Positions 9,577 to 21,800 of a stretch of DNA of 64,000 nucleotides are shown here, one piece after another. A program made the position numbers and the translations under genes. Below the pieces are notes generated by a model. The model was not told the DNA's origin. It made no database searches and saw only the letters and a list, made by a program, of their open reading frames with translations. Source of the stretch: Blakeslea trispora (Eukaryota; Mucoromycota; Mucoromycetes; Mucorales; Choanephoraceae); the NCBI GenBank assembly GCA_025331445.1, contig JAIWNE010000044.1:173022-237021 (forward strand), given 5' to 3'. Position 1 is the first letter of the stretch. The number at the start of each line of letters is the position of its first letter.

Positions 9577-9749
9577 GAATAGTCGCTCTATTTAAGGGCG
9601 TTCTGTTTAAGGGTATTCTCTAGATAAGAGTGGGTTCCTGAAAAGGATTTTTCAATACAAGCTCTAAAACCTATTCTATTTAAGGGTATTCTCTATTTAA
9701 GGGTGAGATTTTCAAGATTTTTGGCTACCCTTATATAGAGCGATTACTG
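9577..9749. mobile_element. 173-bp pogo-type MITE
   Basis: Flanked by TA on both sides. The left end reads GAATAGTCGCTCTATTTAAG and the right end, reversed, CAGTAATCGCTCTATATAAG. The same terminal motif, CAGTAGTCGCTCTATTTAAG, starts the pogo-like element at 52880. Internal copies of TATTTAAGGGTATTCTCTA repeat. Non-coding, so it depends on a pogo transposase supplied elsewhere. It overlaps the 3' end of the gene on 9712-10653. Confidence 0.75.
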
Positions 9750-10653
9750 TATCATTAGTCAAAAAGAGAAAAAAGGCATGCTTTCTAAAGACAAGTACCT
9801 TCACCCGGAAAATGACCTCGAGTAGGGTTTTCAGCAGATGTATTTCGTTTCTGCCTTTGGGCAACGAAAAGGTATCAAGTTCTACCACCTGGTAGATGGC
9901 TTCGTGTTCAATTTTCCTCATATAACTAACAGTTGTAACCTAAAACATATGCTTAGTATAGTATGTACTTCTCTTGTTTGTCTGACTACCATCTACTAAC
10001 AAGCCAAGCATGTGTGGCTTTGTCATGCCACGCTTGATGAAGCCATTGCTGTTCTTCTTTCTCAATGGCGCCTTTACTTCTGCAACAAAGACCTCAACAG
10101 GACTTTGTTGAACATCACAAGAGAACAAGGTGTAATCTGGCTTAAGGATACAGCTGGACAGTTTCTTGTTACTCCATTCATACTGGAGTATGTCTTGATT
10201 ATCTTGGCCTAGCATGATATCGAAGGAGTCTGCAATCTGATTTCTGATGGAGGTATCTTCAACGCCTTTTCTCTCCCAAGTTCTGTGCTTAGGTAAACTA
10301 TGTATGAGGAAAAAAAAATGGAGCAAAATATTATGCCTTTTTTTTTGTATTTCTACTTACATTGAGAAGAGAGCAGAGACAACCAAGGTCAAGTCAAGAT
10401 CGCTTTTGACTTGTTCAGATGTAAGCAGGGATATCAGGTGGCTGCGTAAGGTATTCATATCACCGCTTTTGATGATCTAGGTAAGAAGACAGAAAGATGG
10501 TTAGTAAAAAAAAAAAAAAAAAAGCAGAGAAATTTTGGTACTTTATTCACTATTCTGCCCGGTTTACAGCATGTAAGGTTGTCAGATACAAAGACGAACA
10601 AGCCCAAGGAGACAACAGCTTCTTTAAGAAAGTAGCCTTCCACTAGCAATATT
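9712..10653 (-). CDS. Protein with PD..EVK nuclease-like signature, multi-exon
   Basis: Exons run from about 10653 to 10547 (ending GRIVNK), 10477 to 10361 (IIKSGDMNTLRSHLISLL ... VVSALFS) and 10299 to about 9969 (LPKHRTWERKGVEDTS ...), then a terminal piece to 9712 (YQVVELDTFSLPKGRNE). Introns begin GTACC and GTAAGTAG and end CTAG and CATAG. The central segment LKPDYTLFSC ... VFVAEVKAP has Pro-Asp, a spacer of about 18 residues and Glu-Val-Lys, the spacing of a PD-(D/E)XK nuclease core, and may belong to a Mucoromycota family of uncharacterised proteins. The last junction is odd: either a 29-nt intron (9968-9940) or an in-frame TAG. The 3' end runs into the MITE, so the native C-terminus is altered. 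It is divergent to the Fanzor-like gene. N-terminus uncertain. Confidence 0.5.
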
Positions 10654-12315
10654 CCAGAATCAACTTGGCAGGAAATTCTGTTGCAGTCCGAAAAAGACAA
10701 GAATATTATCAGGGATGAAATTGCTGCTTTGCAGAAAGAAGTCAATGATTTGTCCAAGAAACTGAAGCAAGCTCATAAAACATACAACGATGGTGACTTT
10801 GGTATTCAAATCAAAGTAGCTAAGCGATATCGGAAAACCCCCTTCTCCCAACCTTCTGCAACTCAAGCTCTACCAACCAAACCATCTAGACCATCCACTC
10901 CTTCCGAAGAAGCTGAAACCAGTCTTTATGGTTGCTTGCCAAACATCTTTAATATCATTCGCAACGCAGTCAACAAACTCAGGAACACTTAATCTGGTTA
11001 GCAGGAACTGCCAGTGGCTATACCTACCGAGCTACAAAAAAAGCCTTAAATGACATTCAAAAGGAAATATCTCAGTTCATCAATTTGTTAAAAGATAAAA
11101 GATACAAGAGGTGTTTGGTTGTTAAAAGATGCAAGCGTGAGTTGTCTGATCAAAGATTTAGCCTATCTATTCGACGTAGAGCTGTTGCCATGCCTAAAAG
11201 AGACAAGGGAAAGCAGAAAGCTGAAAAGACTTTGAGACATATCCAAAAGGTTGTTGCCAGTGGACGGGGTGCTATATTCAAGTCTGAAGATGCAAATCTT
11301 AATCCAGATCCTTGCCAACTTTCTCAAGATTTCGTTTTCTCTGGCACGGACAATGTCATTGTAAAAATGTTAGAATCAGTACCTGTTTCACTTGGACGAT
11401 ATGGTACCATTTGAAGCTTCGTAACCGTTTCGCTGCTTTGACTGAGCAAACTGAACCTGAATTCCAATCATTGCCTGAAGCAAAGACAGTCTCGGCTGAA
11501 GATGTTGATTTTGCAAGTAGAAACTTTCATTACAGACACGAGTTGGCTTTGATGAAGAAAAACAGTCCGCAAGTCGCTGAAGCAGAAGCAGCATTGTCAC
11601 GCCAGAACTTCATTACTGTCAAGATGATGAAGACATTTGGAATGCGTACAGGTGCTTGCAAGATAACAAAAATGTGGTGAGAAGCTTCTACCAGAACACC
11701 AAGATGAAGAAGGGTGACATGAGAAGAGAAATGTTTATGAAAAAGTCAAAAGATTGTGTGTGTGCTTGAGAACGTCTTTGGTTGAACCCTAAGGTAGTAG
11801 CAGTCAAAGATCGAAAAGGCAAGCAGAAGGCAGGACTTTGGCCACCCCAAAAGCAGTTGATCATGATGATTGGTGATCGTGGCTTTGGGGTAGGTTCCAG
11901 AATCAAACGACACTTGCGCTATGGTAACACTTGGAAACAAGATAACCATGCTCGCTATACAACAGTCAGCATTACCAACGAAACCAACACGTCTCAAGCC
12001 TGTGTCTTTTGCTTTCACAAACTTCAACATCCAAAGCAGCTCATACAAGTGAAAGGCAAAGCAGTACATAGAAACACGAAAGACGCATTCCATTGCTTGA
12101 ACCCTGAATGCCCGTCTTTCACGAATGGTTGTGGGGTAAGTGGCCGTGACAAACTGTCTGCCCTTGCTATTGCCATTTCCGGAATTGCAACTTTGCTCTT
12201 TCAGCAAACTCTCCCTGCTTTCTCAAGAACCATCAGTCCCTCCAACACTGATTTCAATTACAAAACAGCATCTTTCTGTACAAGAAACGTTATATCGTCT
12301 GCACGTGAAGCGTGA
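10636..12315 (+). pseudogene. Fanzor-like (eukaryotic TnpB relative) gene, decayed
   Basis: The pieces lie in three frames. 10636-10992 is a coiled coil (IIRDEIAALQKEVNDLSKKL) plus Pro/Ser linker. 10984-11414 includes ASGYTYRATKKALNDIQKE and FSGTDNVIVKM, where the Asp fits RuvC motif I. 11405-11680 is KLRNRFAALTEQTE onward, and 11660-12315 holds the C-terminus. The last piece has GDRGFGVGSRIKRH, a zinc-binding pair (CVFC ... CLNPEC) and GRDKLSALAIAISG, matching the CxxC...C...C-RD-x-x-A order of TnpB and Fanzor RuvC motif III. There are at least three frameshifts and one TGA (11767-11769), so it cannot make a full protein as read. In the family these are RNA-guided DNA nucleases. The guide RNA would be expected near the 3' end (12316 onward) and is not identified. 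The call rests on the C-terminal pattern; the link to the first piece is weaker. Confidence 0.65.
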
Positions 12316-12987
12316 TGAGCAAGGCTGTAAGTGTTACATAAACTTTAACTGTCTTAAAGTGCTAAATCTTCTCCCCCCCCCCAGACATGACAGTCCTGCC
12401 TAAGTTTGGAGCAAAAAGAAGTTTAGTGCAAATGTTGGTATTTTTATTACCAATTGCTTTCTCTTCTTTTGTATTTTTTCTTCTTCTTTTTTTTTTTTTT
12501 GGCTATTCTATTATTTGATTCAAGTAATTTCTATTTGACACTTGGTTTACCTTCACACTCATTGTGATTTTTGAACCAAATTTTTCTAGTATTTTGATGA
12601 ATTGATTTATGAGCCATTCTGTATTTCATTTCTATACCATTTGTTGTTAATTTTTTGACTGAATGCTACAATAATTTCCGAATAAAGTGTGTTATGAGCA
12701 ATAAGTTTCTTGCTAATAATCTCAATCTCTACTCTCATCTCTTTTTCTCTTGTTTTCCCCAAGTCCTCTTTCCCTCTTTCTTTGGTAGAACTTTACGAGG
12801 CTTATAAAGTGTAACAGGATCATTCTATGCTTGAAAACATGGTTTAAAAATACTTTGGGCTGACTTTAAATAAATCCATCTCTATTTCGTCTGTATTATC
12901 AGAGTATTGTCATTTTACACGCACACTTTTTTTTTTCTATCTCTCTTTTTCTCTTTTTGTCATAGAAAATACACCTAAAAAGAAAGA
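12316..12987. other. Intergenic, promoter region of the MAP kinase gene
   Basis: A C-run (CTCCCCCCCCCCAG) at 12371 and T-rich tracts, with pyrimidine-rich sequence (TCTATCTCTCTTTTTCTC) just upstream of the kinase ATG as in many fungal promoters. No ORF. Any Fanzor guide RNA would lie at the left end of this stretch, but I cannot recognise one. Confidence 0.4.
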
Positions 12988-14841
<1,854 letters not shown>

Positions 14842-14936
14842 ACACACACACACACACATTTGTCCATTTTATTGTTATTAATATTATTATTATTTGAATA
14901 AATAAAAAGAAAAAAAAACCCCCTTCCTTGTCTTTC
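14842..14936. repeat. CA microsatellite and convergent 3' ends
   Basis: (AC)n of about nine units follows the kinase stop codon. ATTATTATTATTATTTGAATAAATAAA next to it could serve as polyadenylation signal sequence for the kinase gene. The adenylate kinase gene ends at 14937 on the other strand. Confidence 0.6.
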
Positions 14937-15880
<944 letters not shown>

Positions 15881-16459
15881 AGGATAAGAAAATAAGAGAA
15901 AGAGAAGGTAAAGAAAAGAAAATAAAAAGAAAGAAAGATAAAGCCAACCTGATTTTTAAAACTCATCTGATAAGATTAGTTCTTTTGACTTTTAAGGTAA
16001 TTCTTGTCTGTTTGGCAGATGGGAACATTTTCTGAACAGTCTGATTCTCCGGCTAGAGAAAAAAGGTGCGATCATGTCAATTCATCAGCCAATCAGAATA
16101 CCGAATTGAACAATTAAAAAAAAAAATTGGTAAGAATGATGTGATGAAATAAATACGCGTTTGATTTAAAGTCTTAAGCAAATAATCTCAAAAACCTCAA
16201 TGTGTGGTTGAATAGCAACAAAATTGAACAATTGAAAAACAGAAAAAAAAACAAAAGACAAGTGCTTATCGTAGTCAATTATCCTCTCTTTTTTTTTGTT
16301 TTTTTTTCGAGATCATTTATGACTCTAAGCTTAATCCGAGAAATGCCGCCCTTTTTTTTTTTTTTTTTTTTTAAATAAAAAGTAGATATCACATGGGTGA
16401 GGTTTTTTTCCTTTTTTTTTTTTTAATTATTATTTTTATTTCTTCAATTCGTATACACA
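15881..16459. promoter_or_regulatory. Shared upstream region of two divergent mitochondrial genes
   Basis: 579 bp between the ADK2 and MTFP1-like start codons. It holds long T tracts close to the MTFP1 start (16350-16372, 16409-16424) and A-rich sequence close to ADK2. No ORF. Use as a bidirectional promoter is inferred from layout only. Confidence 0.45.
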
Positions 16460-17156
16460 ATGACTGAAAGAGAATCATTATCTGAAAAAGTGATGGAAGG
16501 CAAGGTAGACTCACTTGAAGGCAATGCTCGTTACTTGGCTTATGGTGCTCGTTTACGTACTGCCTTGATGGCCTCTTCTCGCTATTTGGCCTACACATCA
16601 GAAGTAGGTGAAGCATTTAGACCGATTGCTCCTCCTGCTCTTGTTACAGCTGCCTATGGTGTAAGTTGGTTGTATTTAGGTGGTGATGTTGCTTATGAAG
16701 GTTATAAGGCAGTGCACGCAGACCAGGTAAGATAGAGAGATAGATAGATAGATGTAGAATCAGGATGGAGAATAACCATCATCCTATGAGTAGGATTCAG
16801 CAGTCATTGCAACCACAGTCATTAAAAGAGGTATATTTCAATCATTGGCTTCCATGTTAGCGCCTGCCTTCACAGTGCACAGTATTGTTAAATACAGTGC
16901 TTTTGCATTCAAAAATGTCAAGAATCCCAAGGTAAAAGGGTGGGGTCCTACTTTATTGGGTTTAGGTATTGTGCCCGTCTTGCCTTATCTATTTGATGAA
17001 CCTATTGAACATGCTGTGGATGCTGTATTTAAGCCAATTGAAGAAAGAGTGTCTAAACAGGTGGTGCCAAGATTGGGTCATAACAAGACTGGAGATGATC
17101 TACCTACCGAACAACAGATTGAAGCTCGGGAACAGATTGATAAAAAGCTGAAATAA
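16460..17156 (+). CDS. MTFP1: MTFP1/MTP18-like mitochondrial fission process protein, two exons
   Basis: Exons 16460-16726 and 16794-17156 (intron GTAAGATAG...GAGTAG) give 209 residues. The characteristic order is visible: NARYLAYGARLRTALMASSR, YLAYTSEVGEAFRPI, VSWLYLGGDVAYEGYKA, then AVIATTVIKRGIFQSLASM, LAPAFTVHSIVKYSAFA, and a C-terminal LGIVPVLPYLFDEPIEHAVD. Several hydrophobic stretches fit the multi-pass inner-membrane topology of the family, which affects mitochondrial fission in animals. The fungal role is less studied. Intact, with splicing in frame. The tail (EQQIEAREQIDKKLK) is charged. Confidence 0.9.
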
Positions 17157-17210
17157 AAATACCAAAAATTGTTTAGAGTGACTGCAACAGGAATTTTAAA
17201 ATAATTTGGG

Positions 17211-17213
<3 letters not shown>

Positions 17214-17254
<41 letters not shown>
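17214..17254. repeat. Poly-T tract of about 41 bases
   Basis: An unbroken T run directly upstream of the 17276 start codon. A similar T run lies at 18840-18874, next to the MULE. Exact length may be affected by sequencing. Confidence 0.8.
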
Positions 17255-17255
<1 letters not shown>

Positions 17256-17275
17256 GTTTTTTAATACTTTATACC

Positions 17276-17887
17276 ATGTTAAAGACAACAACTCGATGGC
17301 TGACAAGGACCGCCTATACAAAGAGACAATCGACTCGAGTATTTCAGAGATCAGTTCATGCATACCCTAAAGAATACAACAGTCTTCAGTCGGCTGCTCA
17401 TCACTTTAAACAACAACAACATATGCCTTATTTCTTGGAATACCTCATGTGGGTCGTCTTTGGCTCTGAGGCACTTCATCTCATCTGGCTCAAGATGGAC
17501 TATAAAGAATACAAAGAGAGAACAACACACAAGACAAAACTATTAGAGGAACTGATTGAACGTATTGAACAAGGCGAGCCTATCAACGATAGTTTGCAAC
17601 AAGAGATCCGCATGGTCATTTTGAACAATAAACTACATCAACAAAAGACAGAAGAAATCGATGATGATTATCTAGACCAATGCAAGTATTTTATGTTTCC
17701 ATTTAGAATGGTTGCTTATGCCCATGTATCCTATTCTCTTTCCTTAGTGATTGCTCATTCTGAATTAATCGAACACCAACCAGTACAAAAGAAAGTCACA
17801 CCAGTCAAGTCAGACACAAACGATAGTCAATGGCTTCATGTGGAAGAAAAAGAAAAGACAGGCCAAAACAAGCCTTTCTTTCTATAA
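17276..17887 (+). CDS. Putative mitochondrial inner-membrane protein
   Basis: A 203-residue, intronless ORF. The N-terminus MLKTTTRWLTRTAYTKRQST is basic and hydroxylated with no acids, like a mitochondrial presequence. A single hydrophobic segment lies around residues 50-68 (YFLEYLMWVVFGSEALHLIW), followed by a charged coiled coil (YKEYKERTTHKTKLLEELIE). The pattern of one membrane span plus coiled coil recalls the inner-membrane assembly factors Ina22/Ina17, but I would not assign that with confidence. It sits between two other genes for mitochondrial proteins. Start is the first ATG after the T tract. Confidence 0.7.
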   Translation: MLKTTTRWLTRTAYTKRQSTRVFQRSVHAYPKEYNSLQSAAHHFKQQQHMPYFLEYLMWVVFGSEALHLIWLKMDYKEYKERTTHKTKLLEELIERIEQGEPINDSLQQEIRMVILNNKLHQQKTEEIDDDYLDQCKYFMFPFRMVAYAHVSYSLSLVIAHSELIEHQPVQKKVTPVKSDTNDSQWLHVEEKEKTGQNKPFFL

Positions 17888-18006
17888 ACATTTTATTATT
17901 AAAAACGACTAATATCTCTACCCAAAGTAAATGTCATGAACCTAAACAAACCAAAAAAAAGAAAAAGCAGATTTATTAGTTAAAAGACAAATGCGGTTTA
18001 AATTGG

Positions 18007-18833
18007 TTACCAATGATAGGCAATCAACATTTTGTTTCGAATGCTGACACTTTTACTGATATAAGCTGATCGCCATAAGAACCAAGAGAGATGACCAGAC
18101 ATTTTAGCCCATTTCTTGACAGCTGACATATCGACCAATGCTTCATAAGAGCCAATATAAGCCATCATGCCATTATTTTTGAATTTAAATTCATTTCTGA
18201 AATCTTGTTGTTTAGCCATCTCATTCAATACTATTAAAAAAAAAAAAGAGAGAGAGAAAGCATGAACGTTTGTTTAAGGACGAAAAGAAGAATATTGTCA
18301 ACCTTTAACAAGATAGATAGCTTTTTGATTGGCCACTAAATCGAATCATATCAATCTAAAGGTACACACACACACACACATATATGATCAATCTTACCTT
18401 GTGCTGTAGCAGGCAATTCATCGTCTTGGATCGTAGCACAATCTCCCAAGGCATATACATTTGGAATGGGTTCATTTGTCTGTTGATCTAAAACACGTAA
18501 ATGACCATCTGTTAGGATTCTAGTGGAACAAAAGTCAGTGAGTGAACTTGATTTGATTGTCTTTTGTTTACCTTTGTTCAGAATGATCTTTGGCTGCTTC
18601 CTTGAATGATTCTACCAGTGGATTTCTCATTAAACCAGTCGACCAAACCAACAGACCATAAGGCACTTTTTTTTTTTGTTGATAGAGGAGATAGAAATAG
18701 GTGAAAAATAGAAACATTTCAATTGAGTTTTCTCTCTTCATTTTATACCTTTGCCTTCTTGTTGAATGACCAAATGATCTTTTTCTACTTTTTCAACCAA
18801 TTTCTCTAAGGACAGTAAAAAAAAATTAAGCTA

Positions 18834-18874
<41 letters not shown>

Positions 18875-21800
18875 CATTTTAGGGTTGTTACGAGGGCAGA
18901 TAAAACCCGTATACTCATTCCCGTATACCCGGAGTTTGAATTAGAGATAATAAGCCACTCAGTTACAAATTACACTTTCTGAACCTCTTTACCCTATTTA
19001 CATTTACTATTGATACATCAATATGTTAACCGATAAAGAATACCGCAAGCTCAATTACTTCAAAGAGCAACATCCTGACGGCGAATACTTCGAAAAGTTT
19101 AATATCGAGCCTTGTAAAGGTCAAGAGAAGACCTTTTCGAAATGTAACCTTGACATCGGTTGGGCTCTTACTGAAGGCATCAGAAAAATAACAAAAGGGT
19201 GCCCTACTCGGTACAAAAAATGTCTTGGAGCTGTTTATTGTGAAAACGAGGACTGTGTGTTTTTTAATAAAGATCGTAGACCTTGTCATACTTTAAACTT
19301 GATTAAAGCTCAAAAGTGCATGCATTGTAAACAAACAATGAAGCATATCAGTTGTGATGTACGAGTTGTTTTCACTTTGATTTATGATGAAAGGGATGAT
19401 ATTACGACTTGTACTGTCAAATGTCATGGACGACACACTCATGGTGTTGTTCCACGTCTTCATTTATCAGGAGATCAAAGCAAAGTGTTGCTTGATGCAG
19501 TAAAGGACGATCAAGCAAAGACACCCAAGAACTTTAGCATTGGTGTTACTTCTCGCCCAGGAGAGTTTGTTCAACCTGCAAAGGAAATCAGCTCTATCAT
19601 GGGTAATCAAGATAGAGCAAAGTACGAACTCTATAATGCTAAAGCCTTTCTTGGTATCAGCAAGAATTCGGATTTTTTGGGTGATTTGGGCAAGATCATG
19701 AATGACTATGAAGGCTACATTGTCCATGCACAAGTTGGCAGCGACAAAAACTTCATGGTTGCTTTTTCAGCTCCTGGAATTGCTCAATACAAGCTTCCTT
19801 TCTCCAAGCAACCAATTGTTACAGATGTAACTTACAAAGCTGCGTCCACTGACAAAAAATATCTTTGTTCTTCTGTCATCTACGTTCCAGAATTGAGAAA
19901 GAGTGTTGTCTTCTTCCAGGCAATTATTGGCGGGCTGGACGCCAACACCTTTGCTCAGTACTTCATCAAGATGTTTGAGCATTTTGAAATCAAGAAGGAC
20001 CAATTCCTGGGCATGCTCATGGACTACTCGGCTGCACAGCGATTGGGCTTTTTGCACGCCTTCAATTACTATTTTTTTAATAGTGCAAACGGCAATGGCT
20101 CTCAAGAGCAAATTAATGAAGGTATTGCTCACCTCAAAGGATGCTACATGCATTACATGCAAAGTGTCCAGAGAATCTCGAAGAATCACTCAGCTGTTCC
20201 TCCAAACAAGCAGTATGAGTTTCTTAGTTTGGTCTATCGCTTGAAGAGAGCTGAAGCTCAAACCACCTTCTTGGAGCTGCTTGGAGAAATCTATAGTAAG
20301 TTTCCAAACTGTAGAAGATGGTTGAAGTGGTGGATGAGATCTGCTGTTAGCAGTATGACATTCAAGTGTCAATCTTTGATGAAAGAGGCACTAGCCATGC
20401 ACCCTACAAGATCTTCAAACTCTGTAGAGGCATACCATAGTGCCTTATACCGCACGATGCCTGAAGCCAAGAGTCTTGCTGTGTCTCTCAGACATGTTTT
20501 GCAATTTGCAAAGGGAGACTTGGGCTTGATGAAGAGCTATTACGAGGATGGCGTTGCTTCCCGTTATGGTAGCAAAAAGCGCTACAGAAAAAGCAAAAGA
20601 CTTGTTCATTTTTACAAGGAAAGTGACAGTCGTGCTCCTGACAATTCAGAGGCACTCTTTGGCAGCGAGCAATCGCAATTGAACAGAAGCAAGAGAAGGG
20701 AAGAAGAGAAAGAAGAGCAATACTTTGAGAGTATTGAGCGCGAGAGCCAAAAGAGGAAGTTGGCTAGTGTTGAAGAAGATGAAGGTGGCATTCTTTCTCG
20801 AGAAGATCAACATGAAGATACCTGTCAAGAAGTTGACGTTCTCATTGACGATGAAAGAGAGCTGATATATGATGCAGTCATAGATCTTTCTGGGTTTGGT
20901 AATGGCAAGAATTATATTGAAGAAGAAGACCTGGAGAAGATTAAGAAGAATTTTCCCAACAAAGGCGAAGACTATTCCGATGTAGTAGATTGCCTTCTCT
21001 GCGATCATTCGGAAAGGGTTGTGGGCACTTGATGTCTCAAGTTTCGACTGAAGAACGAACCCCTTCAGAGAAGCACATAGATGACCAAGTTACAAGTGAT
21101 ATCGTCAGCCTTTCGCCTAGTGAAATTGGCTTTGATTTCGACAGTCTTCCTGACTACACAGAGACACTTGATGAATTGCCGCTAAATGTTGTTTCTGCGA
21201 CTGAAAGCATTGCTTTGATTCAGGATTACAAGTTGAATTCAAACTTGTACAATTCTTGTTTCATTGATGCTCCTTTCGAACTGCTGCTCCGTTGTGTTTT
21301 ACCTTACATTCAGGATTCATTTCAAGAGGCTTGCAATCAAAACAATCGTTTTGATAGAGTCCTGTTTGATGCTTTCCAAGAATACCTGAAAGGACAAGGT
21401 AGAAACGGCAATCAGATTATCAGAAACTTCGTTTGGTCAGAAAGTCCTTTCTTCACCAAGGGAGAAGAAGGCTGCACCTACCATTGCCTGGAATGGTTTG
21501 GTGACAATCTGTCAACAAAAGTGCAATCTCTGTTCTCTTTTAAAAAAGTGTACAAGTTCACGCATTGCTCCCGGTCATACATGCATTCAGTTATCGAAGA
21601 GTCAAAAAACCCTATGATTGCTTGTATGCGGGGAGACTACCCGATAATGAAGCAGTATTTTGCTGCTAAGCGTCTTCGGATAGGAGCAGAAGATGCCATG
21701 AGGAACCTCCGAAGACAGTTTGAAGATGCTTATCACAAGGCGGTTTTGTACAAAACCAGAGAAGGAGGAAGTTGCGGTACTTGTGGTGATGAGGGTCCTC

